Shown here one piece after another: positions 44,234 through 51,147 of a stretch of DNA of 64,000 nucleotides. The notes below the pieces were generated by a model. The model made no database searches and was not told the origin of the DNA. It saw only the letters and a program-made list of their open reading frames with translations. Positions within the stretch are counted from its first letter, which is position 1. The number at the start of each line of letters is the position of its first letter. Made by a program: the position numbers and the translations under genes. The stretch is from assembly GCF_024642085.1 (NCBI RefSeq), contig NZ_JAHEBV010000063.1:42904-106903 (forward strand), in the 5' to 3' direction. The DNA is from Novosphingobium sp. GTDB lineage: Bacteria; Pseudomonadota; Alphaproteobacteria; Sphingomonadales; Sphingomonadaceae.

Positions 44234-46107
44234 ACGGAAATGTCTTCCAGCGCTTCGCTGGCCCCAAGCCAAACGAGTTCCGCGGCCTCGATTTTCGTTT
44301 CAATGTCCGCGCGGCGCTTCATCAGGTCAGTCATAGTCAGTTTGGCCAGGGCCGGTTCCGCTCCGTTGGGATCAAACATTGCGTGATCGACCGCGCTGCG
44401 CTGGTTTTGCAAACGTTCCAGCTCGGCCTCGGCCGCGCGGGCGGCTTTGCGCAGCTCCTGTCCGCGCTCGCGCGCTTCGGCAGCGGCTTTGCGCTGATCC
44501 TTCTTGTTGACACCCCGGCTGGCTTCATCCTTGCGGCCGCCTTGCGGATCCTTGGCGAGTACGAAGCTGATGTAATCGTCAATAGCCCCGTCGAACTCTT
44601 TGGCAGTTCCGCTATCGACCAGCACCAGCCGGTCAGCAGTCATTTCCAGCATATGCCGATCGTGACTGACGATTACCACCGCGCCGGAATAGGCGTTGAG
44701 CGCTTGTATCAGCGCTTCACGAGCGTCGACGTCCAGGTGGTTGGTCGGCTCGTCCAGGATCAGCATGTGCGGTGCCTCGCGCGTGATCAGCGCCAGCGCC
44801 AGGCGCGCGCGCTCTCCGCCGGAAAGTTTGCCGACCTCGGTTGTCGCTTTGGCGCCCGAAAAGCCGAACCGTCCTAATTGCGCCCGCACTGCGCCCGGGG
44901 TCGCGCCTTTCATCAACACCGTCATGTGCTGCAGCGGTGTTTCTGCGCGGTCGAGCTCCTCCACCTGATATTGCGTGAAGTAACCTACCCGCATCTTGCC
45001 GCTGGCGTTCATTGCCCCGGCCATCGGTGTCAGTTGCGCTGCCAGCAAGCGGGCCAGCGTGGTCTTGCCGTTGCCGTTGCGGCCCAGCAGCGCGATCCGG
45101 TCATCGGGATCAAGCCGCAGGTTGAGGCGGCTGAGCACCGGTTCCTCACTGTATCCAACTGCCGCCAGATCCAGCGTGATCAGCGGCGGACGCAGTTCAT
45201 CGGGGTTGGGAAAGTCGAAGCTGAGCGAAGGATCGTCGATCATTTCGGCAATCGGCTGCAGTTTCGCCAAGGCCTTGGCTCGTGACTGTGCCTGCTTGGC
45301 GGTCGATGCGCGAGCCGAATTGCGCGCGACATAGTCCTGCAGGCGTTCCCGTTCGGCCTGCTGCTTGACCCGCGCCGAGGCTAGCTGTGCCTGCCGTTCC
45401 GCTCGTTGCCGCTCAAACGCATCATAGCCGCCGGGGTACAGGGTCAGCTTGCCTTGTGACAGGTGCAAGATGTGATCGACCACGTTGTTGAGGAAGTCGC
45501 GTTCGTGGCTGACCAGCAGGATCGTGGCCGGATAGGTGCGCAGGAAATCCTCCAGCCACAGTACCGCTTCAAGATCGAGGTGGTTGGAAGGTTCGTCGAG
45601 CAGCAGCAGATCGGGCTGCGAGAACAACAACGATGCCAGCGCAACACGCATTCTCCAGCCGCCCGAGAAGCTGTCAAGCGGGCGGTGCTGGGCTGCTTCG
45701 TCAAAACCCAGACCGACCAAAATCCGGGCGGCGCGGCTTGGGGCGGAATGGGCGTCTATCGCGATCAAACGTTCGTGGATTTCTCCCAGGTGGTGCGCAT
45801 CGGCGCAGTCTTCGCTTTCCGCCATGAGCGCAGCGCGCTCGGTATCGGCCGCCAGCACCGTTTCAAACGGCGTCGCCAAGCCAGCCGGGGCTTCCTGCGC
45901 GATATAGCCAAGGCGGCTGCCGCGCGGCATGGCTACGGTGCCGTTGTCTGCCTCAAGCATTCCGGCGATGACGCGCACCAGCGTGGACTTGCCCGCACCA
46001 TTGCGACCAATTAGCCCGATACGTCCGCGCGGCGGCAGTTTTGCGGTCGCGTCGTCTATGATGGTGCGTCCGCCAAGGCGCACTGTGACACCGGTAAGAT
46101 TGAGCAT
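44230..46107 (-). CDS. ABC-F family ATPase (YheS-like)
   Basis: A 625-residue cytosolic protein with two ABC domains and no membrane part. Walker A GLIGRNGAGKSTL and ALLGRNGNGKTTL, signatures SFSGGWRMR and KLSGGERAR, Walker B LLLLDEPSNHLDL and MLILDEPTNHLDV. The interdomain linker (about 230-300) has the ABC-F P-site tRNA-interaction motif pattern, and a basic coiled C-terminus follows (KKDQRKAAAEARERGQELRK). ABC-F proteins act on the ribosome to relieve stalled or aberrant elongation. The length and C-terminal extension best fit YheS. ATG 46107 is used; sequence before it is intergenic. Confidence 0.9.
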   Translation of the reverse strand: MLNLTGVTVRLGGRTIIDDATAKLPPRGRIGLIGRNGAGKSTLVRVIAGMLEADNGTVAMPRGSRLGYIAQEAPAGLATPFETVLAADTERAALMAESEDCADAHHLGEIHERLIAIDAHSAPSRAARILVGLGFDEAAQHRPLDSFSGGWRMRVALASLLFSQPDLLLLDEPSNHLDLEAVLWLEDFLRTYPATILLVSHERDFLNNVVDHILHLSQGKLTLYPGGYDAFERQRAERQAQLASARVKQQAERERLQDYVARNSARASTAKQAQSRAKALAKLQPIAEMIDDPSLSFDFPNPDELRPPLITLDLAAVGYSEEPVLSRLNLRLDPDDRIALLGRNGNGKTTLARLLAAQLTPMAGAMNASGKMRVGYFTQYQVEELDRAETPLQHMTVLMKGATPGAVRAQLGRFGFSGAKATTEVGKLSGGERARLALALITREAPHMLILDEPTNHLDVDAREALIQALNAYSGAVVIVSHDRHMLEMTADRLVLVDSGTAKEFDGAIDDYISFVLAKDPQGGRKDEASRGVNKKDQRKAAAEARERGQELRKAARAAEAELERLQNQRSAVDHAMFDPNGAEPALAKLTMTDLMKRRADIETKIEAAELVWLGASEALEDISV

Positions 46108-46190
46108 GGCGCGCCGCCTAGCAGGCCTGAAGGCTGAGCGGTAGGGTCCGCGCACATGACAATTGGCATACCCGGCGCTATTGGCGCCCG

Positions 46191-47141
46191 GTGCCAATTA
46201 CCCAGCCTCTTTCCGAACCGCTTGTCGTGGCGGCGCTTTATCGCTTTACGCGCCTGGCAGATTGTACGGCCATGCGCGCGCCGCTGCTCGATGCGTGCCG
46301 GCAGAACGGGGTAAAGGGCACGCTGCTGTTGGCCCATGAGGGCATCAATGGGACGATCGCGGGAAACGCCCAGGGCGTTGCTGCCGTACTTGGCCACATT
46401 CGTGGACTTCAGGGCTGCGCAGATGTTGACGTCAAGTTTGCCGCGGCTGAAACCATGCCTTTCCACCGCCTGAAGGTGCGTGTGAAACGCGAAATCGTCA
46501 CGATGGGCCAGCCGGATATCGACCCTGTCGCCAGCGTCGGCACTTATGTTGATCCACACGATTGGAACGCGTTGATCGCCGATCCCGATACAGTGGTTAT
46601 AGATACCCGCAACCGATACGAGGTGATGGCCGGAACCTTTGCCGGGGCAGTCGATCCTGGTACCACAACGTTTCGCGATTTTCCCGACTGGTTCAATCGC
46701 GAAGGCCACCGCTTGGTAAGCGCTGGCAAGCGGGTTGCGATGTTTTGCACCGGCGGCATTCGCTGCGAAAAGTCGACCGCCTTCTTGAAACAGGAAGGAA
46801 TTGCCGAGGTCTATCACCTCAAGGGCGGAATCCTGAGATATCTGGAAGAAGTGCCGGCGCAGGAAAGCCTCTGGCGCGGCGAATGTTTCGTTTTCGACGA
46901 GCGGGTGACAGTCGGTCATGGCCTTGTCCAGGGTACCCACGCGCTGTGCCGCGCTTGCCGCCGCCCGGTCAGTGCGGCCGACCAGCAATCTCCGCATTTT
47001 GAAGAAGGGATCAGTTGCCCCGCTTGCCACGCCGAGCGGAGCGACGAACAGCGCGCTTCGTACCGCGAACGCCACCGCCAGGAACAGCTCGCCGCGGCGC
47101 GAGGAGAGGCGCATGTCGGCGCTAGGTGGGAAGACAATTGA
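46191..47141 (+). CDS. trhO: tRNA uridine(34) hydroxylase, rhodanese-domain protein
   Basis: A 316-residue enzyme that makes 5-hydroxyuridine at the wobble position with O2. N-terminal domain (VVAALYRFTRLADC, GTLLLAHEGINGTIAG), central rhodanese domain (DTVVIDTRNRYEVMAGTF, catalytic Cys loop VAMFCTGGIRCEKSTAFL), and a C-terminal zinc-like cluster (CRACRRPV, CPACH). Matches YceA/TrhO throughout. Start is GTG 46191 and it diverges from the ABC-F gene over 83 nt. Placed directly before the photolyase gene with a 55 nt gap, so both could be co-expressed. Confidence 0.92.
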   Translation: MPITQPLSEPLVVAALYRFTRLADCTAMRAPLLDACRQNGVKGTLLLAHEGINGTIAGNAQGVAAVLGHIRGLQGCADVDVKFAAAETMPFHRLKVRVKREIVTMGQPDIDPVASVGTYVDPHDWNALIADPDTVVIDTRNRYEVMAGTFAGAVDPGTTTFRDFPDWFNREGHRLVSAGKRVAMFCTGGIRCEKSTAFLKQEGIAEVYHLKGGILRYLEEVPAQESLWRGECFVFDERVTVGHGLVQGTHALCRACRRPVSAADQQSPHFEEGISCPACHAERSDEQRASYRERHRQEQLAAARGEAHVGARWEDN

Positions 47142-47180
47142 CACCTGCCCCTGCGGACAGGCTGAAAACGGTGTGACTGC

Positions 47181-47190
47181 GTCTTAGGCC
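47181..47190. promoter_or_regulatory. Possible LOV-HTH (EL222-type) binding site before the photolyase gene
   Basis: GTCTTAGGCC fits the central ten bases of the EL222 consensus RGNCYWWRGNCY as I recall it. The outermost base on each side does not fit (C and A). It sits 7 nt before the GTG, so it would overlap the ribosome site unless the true start is further downstream. A ten-base match of this degeneracy is expected roughly once per 4 kb, so this is weak evidence. Confidence 0.2.
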
Positions 47191-47196
47191 AGCAAT

Positions 47197-48711
47197 GTGA
47201 GCGGTAACCTGATCCTGATTCTGGGCGACCAGCTCAGCCCCGAGCTTTCTTCGCTGCGCCAGGGTGACCGCATGGCAGACCGGGTACTGATGGCCGAAGT
47301 CATGGCCGAGGCAACTTATGTCGCCCATCACAAGAAAAAGATCGCCTTCGTATTTTCAGCGATGCGCCACTTCGCCCAGGATCTGCGTGATGACGGTTGG
47401 CGGGTTGACTATGTTGCCTTGGACGATCCCGGCAATACCGGCACATTGCGCGGAGAGGTCGAGCGCGCCCTGGCAAGCGGCGGGATCGACAGGGTTCTGG
47501 TGACTGAGCCTGGCGAATGGCGTTTGCTGGACGAAATGAGCCGTTGGCCCGGTACCGATCTGATTGCCGATGACCGTTTTATCGCCGACCGTCATGGCTT
47601 CGTTCGCTGGGCCGAAGAGCGCAAAACGCTGCGCATGGAGCATTTCTACCGGCTGATGCGGCGCAAGACCGGGTTGCTCATGGAAGGCGACCAGCCTGCC
47701 GGGGGGCGCTGGAACTTTGACGCTGATAACCGCAAGCCGCCAGCGCCCGATATGGAGGTGCCTGCGCCGCCGCGATTTGCTCCCGATGAAGTTACGCAAG
47801 CCGTGCTTGACCTGGTGGCTAAGCGCTTCCCCGAAAATTTCGGAACGCTTGAACCGTTCGGGTTCGCTGTCACCCGCGCTGACGCAGAAGCGGCGCTGGA
47901 TCATTTCATCGAACATGCCTTGCCGCATTTCGGTGCTTACCAGGATGCGATGGTTGGAGGGCAACCGTTTCTGTTTCACGCGGTTGTTTCACCCTATCTG
48001 AACGCAGGTCTGCTCGATCCGCTGGAAATATGCCGCCGCGTGGAAACGGCGTGGCAGGGTGGCTGGGTGCCGCTGAACAGTGCCGAGGGCTTCATCCGCC
48101 AGATCATCGGCTGGCGCGAGTTTGTTCGCGCGATCTACTGGTGGAAGATGCCCGGATATGAAAGGTCGAACGTTCTTGACGCGTCGCGGCCGCTGCCGTG
48201 GTTCTATTGGTCGGGGCAGACCGACATGGCCTGTGTCAGCGCCTGTGTGAACCAGACCCGCGATGAAGCCTATGCTCATCACATCCAGCGCCTGATGGTG
48301 ACGGGAAACTTTGCCCTGCTGGCCGGAGTTGACCCCCATGCACTGCACGAATGGTATCTGGCAGTCTATGCCGATGCCTATGAATGGGTGGAACTGCCCA
48401 ATACTGTCGGCATGAGCCAGTACGCTGACGGGGGCCTTCTGGCTAGCAAGCCCTATGTGGCAAGCGGAGCCTATATTGACCGGATGAGCGACTATTGTGG
48501 TTCTTGCCGGTTCAAGGTCAAGGCCAAGTCGGGACCTGACGCATGCCCGTTCAACCTGCTTTATTGGGATTTCATCGCCCGTCACCGAACACGGCTGGCG
48601 GGTAATCCGCGCATGGGGCAGATGGTGGCGACATGGGACCGGTTTTCTCCCGACCGACAACAACAGGTGCGCCGCGAAGCAGGCGCATTCCTGGCGACAT
48701 TGGATCAGTAA
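47197..48711 (+). CDS. phrB: Iron-sulfur bacterial cryptochrome / (6-4) photolyase (PhrB type)
   Basis: A 504-residue flavoprotein of the FeS-BCP group. It begins LILILGDQLSPELSSL, as in this family (the photolyase antenna-domain fold), and has the FAD-binding helical domain (GWREFVRAIYWWKMPGYE, GNFALLAGVDPHALHEWYL, YVASGAYIDRMSDYCGSCRF). Four cysteines, Cys346, Cys434, Cys437 and Cys450, have exactly the spacing (88, 3, 13) of the [4Fe-4S] ligands of Agrobacterium PhrB. It should repair (6-4) photoproducts with blue light or sense light. The start is GTG 47197 with no strong ribosome site. Its 3' end overlaps the converging SDR by 7 nt. Confidence 0.92.
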   Translation: MSGNLILILGDQLSPELSSLRQGDRMADRVLMAEVMAEATYVAHHKKKIAFVFSAMRHFAQDLRDDGWRVDYVALDDPGNTGTLRGEVERALASGGIDRVLVTEPGEWRLLDEMSRWPGTDLIADDRFIADRHGFVRWAEERKTLRMEHFYRLMRRKTGLLMEGDQPAGGRWNFDADNRKPPAPDMEVPAPPRFAPDEVTQAVLDLVAKRFPENFGTLEPFGFAVTRADAEAALDHFIEHALPHFGAYQDAMVGGQPFLFHAVVSPYLNAGLLDPLEICRRVETAWQGGWVPLNSAEGFIRQIIGWREFVRAIYWWKMPGYERSNVLDASRPLPWFYWSGQTDMACVSACVNQTRDEAYAHHIQRLMVTGNFALLAGVDPHALHEWYLAVYADAYEWVELPNTVGMSQYADGGLLASKPYVASGAYIDRMSDYCGSCRFKVKAKSGPDACPFNLLYWDFIARHRTRLAGNPRMGQMVATWDRFSPDRQQQVRREAGAFLATLDQ

Positions 48712-49424
48712 GGCAGACGTGATCCGTCCCAGCTGAACAGGCCGCCGCTGTCGCGTGGTTCCAGCCCTTCGATCACATCCATAAGCTGGGCTGCAGCGCG
48801 CTCGGCAGCGAACAAGGCATCGGGTGCCATGCCCCGGCTGAACGGGGCGGACAGCGCGCTTGCCACTGTGCCGGGGTGCAGTGCGGCCACCACCGCCAGG
48901 GGATGCGTGCGTGAAAGCTCGATCGCGAAGGTCTTTATCAGCATATTGAGCGCAGCTTTGCTGGCCCGGTAACTGTGCCATCCGCCAAGGCGGTTGTCGC
49001 TGATCGATCCTACCTTGGCTGACAGGGCGGCAAAGACAGCTCTTCGTTCGCGCGGCAAGTGCGGCAATACATGCTTGGCAATGAGGGCCGGCCCGACGGT
49101 GTTTATCGCCAGCACCTGCTCCATGGCGGCCGGGTCGATTGCGCGCGCACTCTTTTCGGGCTGCAGCGCTAACCCGTCATCGTGAAGCACGCCTGTTGCA
49201 ATTGCGACCAGGGTCGGCGGGGATGACAGCGCGGCCACTGCAGCAGCGATCGACCGCTCATCGCCCAATTCGAACCGGAACGCACTTACCCCCGGCGGCA
49301 GTTCCTCAAGATTGCGGCGCGCACCGGCATGGATTTGCGAATAGCGCCCACTTGCCGCCAGGTTTGCCACCAGCGCCGCACCGATGCCGCCGCTTGCGCC
49401 AAAAACGACTGCGACCTCAGGCAA
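48705..49424 (-). CDS. SDR-family oxidoreductase (C-factor-like) in photolyase neighbourhood
   Basis: A 239-residue SDR: VVFGASGGIGAALV, a catalytic Ser (ALSAKVGS), W-HSYRASKAALN with the Tyr-x3-Lys pair, and LHPGTVASALSAPF. It resembles the CsgA/C-factor-like SDRs that often accompany photolyase-like genes in alphaproteobacteria. A TTG at 49424, 8 nt inside the upstream flavoprotein gene, starts the protein right at the first beta strand. An ATG at 49472 gives 16 further residues but overlaps the upstream gene by 56 nt. Substrate unknown. Overlaps the photolyase end by 7 nt. Confidence 0.78.
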   Translation of the reverse strand: MPEVAVVFGASGGIGAALVANLAASGRYSQIHAGARRNLEELPPGVSAFRFELGDERSIAAAVAALSSPPTLVAIATGVLHDDGLALQPEKSARAIDPAAMEQVLAINTVGPALIAKHVLPHLPRERRAVFAALSAKVGSISDNRLGGWHSYRASKAALNMLIKTFAIELSRTHPLAVVAALHPGTVASALSAPFSRGMAPDALFAAERAAAQLMDVIEGLEPRDSGGLFSWDGSRLPY

Positions 49425-50373
49425 CGTCTTTCGCAGCCTGTTTGGGCGCCAGTTCCGCCGCAATGCGTTCACCTAGCGCGGTCCCTGATTGCCACGCCCC
49501 GGCGATCGTCGCATCGATGCACCAGTCGCCGCAAGCTCCAAGGTGCAGCCGTTCGTTCCATAACGTGCGTCCCGCTGTCCCATGCGGCCTGGCAAAACGC
49601 CAGCGGTGGGCTTTCAGGAAGGTTGGTTCTGGCAAGGAAATTCCGGCCTCTGCTGCAAACAGGGCAAGCAGCTGCGTTGCGACGTCCTCCCGGGCTTCTT
49701 CAAGGTTTTGGCGCGACCATTCAGGACCGGCCTCCAAAACCCAGCATTCAGCTGAACCGCGCCGAGGCTTCGAAGTGTTGCGCGCTGCCCAGATCACACC
49801 GTCCCTGTCACCGATCGTCACCGGAACATTTGGCAACGGCTCGCCAAATCCGACCATGGCGGTCCAGCAAGGCGCCGAGCGGACCGCCGCGGCTTCGCGG
49901 GCAAGGACCAGGTCGTGCAGCGACAGAAGCGGCGCCGCCTGCTCCGCCGGAGTGGCAATCACGACAGCATCATACGGACCAGATGCAAAATCCGCCCCGC
50001 GCACAAACCAGCCACCGGGCCGGCGCTCGATTTGCTGGACCGCTGCGCCAAAGGTCACGTCATGTCCGTTGCACAGCGCGGCAACCAGGCTCTGCATGTG
50101 CGGAACAGGGACAAAGCTGTGTTCAGGACCGCCATGCCACGGCGCAACCAACCCGGCGCCAATCCAGTCATTCAGTGCGGCAGAAAAAGGTTCTTGCGGG
50201 TTTTCGATGAACTGCGCGCCGAAATCCCACTCCATATCATCGATTACCAGAGTGGAGAGGCGCCCGCCCGGCCTGTTCCCCTTGTCGAACAGTGCCGTCT
50301 TCAGTCCCCGATCAGCGAGCCGCGATGCGCAGGATAGCCCGGCGATTCCCGCTCCGACAATGGCAACCTGCAT
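49417..50373 (-). CDS. FAD-dependent amine-oxidase/renalase-like oxidoreductase
   Basis: A 318-residue flavoprotein: dinucleotide motif VAIVGAGIAGLSCASRLADRG, FDKGNRPGGRLST, the DFGAQFI segment after it, and the C-terminal GDWCIDATIAGAWQSGTALGERI FAD-contact motif. This is the compact NAD(P)/FAD protein group related to renalase, often next to photolyases. Reaction unknown. The ATG at 50373 has AGGA 7 nt upstream; a GTG at 50379 is the other option. It diverges from the LOV-HTH gene across 153 bp, so that regulator could act on this promoter. It forms a probable operon with the SDR. Confidence 0.85.
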   Translation of the reverse strand: MQVAIVGAGIAGLSCASRLADRGLKTALFDKGNRPGGRLSTLVIDDMEWDFGAQFIENPQEPFSAALNDWIGAGLVAPWHGGPEHSFVPVPHMQSLVAALCNGHDVTFGAAVQQIERRPGGWFVRGADFASGPYDAVVIATPAEQAAPLLSLHDLVLAREAAAVRSAPCWTAMVGFGEPLPNVPVTIGDRDGVIWAARNTSKPRRGSAECWVLEAGPEWSRQNLEEAREDVATQLLALFAAEAGISLPEPTFLKAHRWRFARPHGTAGRTLWNERLHLGACGDWCIDATIAGAWQSGTALGERIAAELAPKQAAKDVA

Positions 50374-50454
50374 GCGCACATCCTGTAATCAAGGAAGGTC
50401 CGGCCGCCCTGAGGACAGGAGGGGGAGGCATCACGCACGGCGGCCGGTAGAGAT

Positions 50455-50471
50455 GGTCTAGGCTTACCGCC
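50455..50471. promoter_or_regulatory. Half-site cluster between the flavoprotein and LOV-HTH genes
   Basis: GGTCTAGGCT (50455-50464) is two abutting RGNCY half-sites of the EL222 type, and AGGCTTACCGCC (50460-50471) fits 10 of 12 positions of RGNCYWWRGNCY. It sits in the 153 bp divergent gap about 60 bp before the LOV-HTH start. Consensus quoted from memory. The rest of the gap shows no gene; a GC-rich stretch with CGGCCG repeats occurs at 50401-50450. Confidence 0.25.
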
Positions 50472-50526
50472 CGCAACCTGCGATATGACCATTTGGGCAG
50501 GAAACATTTTCAGGACGTAAAGCGCG

Positions 50527-51105
50527 ATGTCACCCGAAGATCTCATTGCAAACAGCCATGTTGCCGCCGTGGTGAGTGATCCCACGCTGCCCGACAATCC
50601 GATAATTGCCTGCAACACCGCGTTCATGCAGCTGACCGGCTATGACCGCGACGAAATAGTGGGTCGCAATTGCCGGTTTCTGCGTGGCGAAGGAACCGAA
50701 CCCGAACAAACACTGATGTTGCGCGAAGCCGTGGCGGCGCGGCGTCCGGCAATGGTCGAGCTGATCAACTATCGCAAAGACGGCTCGGCCTTTCGCAACG
50801 CCGTTATGATAGCCCCGTTATTCGATGACGGAGGCGAGCTGCTTTATTTTCTTGGCTCGCAAATGGAAATCGATGCCGAAGGAGCGAGCAGGCATGACCG
50901 TGCACGTGACCAGATCGCGGGATTAACTCGCCGCCAGCAGCAAATCCTAGAAGCGCTGTCGAAGGGGCGTCTCAACAAGCAGATCGCCTGGGAACTTGGT
51001 CTGACGGAACGAACGATCAAAATGCACCGTGCTGCGCTGCTTAGGGCACTTGGTGTGCGCACGGTGGCCGAAGCAATCCGCATCGCAATCGAGGCGGGGT
51101 ATTAG
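50527..51105 (+). CDS. Blue-light LOV-HTH transcription factor (EL222-like)
   Basis: A 192-residue one-component light sensor. The LOV domain (about 5-115) contains GRNCRFL with Cys49, which should form the flavin adduct under blue light, GTEPEQT, NYRKDGSAFRNAVMIAPLFDD and Gln112 in LYFLGSQ, the residue that relays the light signal. A short linker leads to a LuxR-type HTH (LTRRQQQILEALSKGRLNKQIAWELGLTERTIKMHRAALLRALGV). Order, length and wording closely follow EL222 of Erythrobacter litoralis, which dimerises and binds DNA when lit. AGGA lies 11 nt before the ATG. It lies between the photolyase group and the carotenoid genes and probably controls them. Confidence 0.93.
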   Translation: MSPEDLIANSHVAAVVSDPTLPDNPIIACNTAFMQLTGYDRDEIVGRNCRFLRGEGTEPEQTLMLREAVAARRPAMVELINYRKDGSAFRNAVMIAPLFDDGGELLYFLGSQMEIDAEGASRHDRARDQIAGLTRRQQQILEALSKGRLNKQIAWELGLTERTIKMHRAALLRALGVRTVAEAIRIAIEAGY

Positions 51106-51147
51106 GCTGCGGATCGGTCATCACGGTCAGTGTAGCTGACTTCGCAC

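Noticed and set aside
49139..50461. 440-residue plus-strand frame
   Set aside because: Antisense to the SDR and flavoprotein genes, Arg/Ser/Pro-rich and without motifs.
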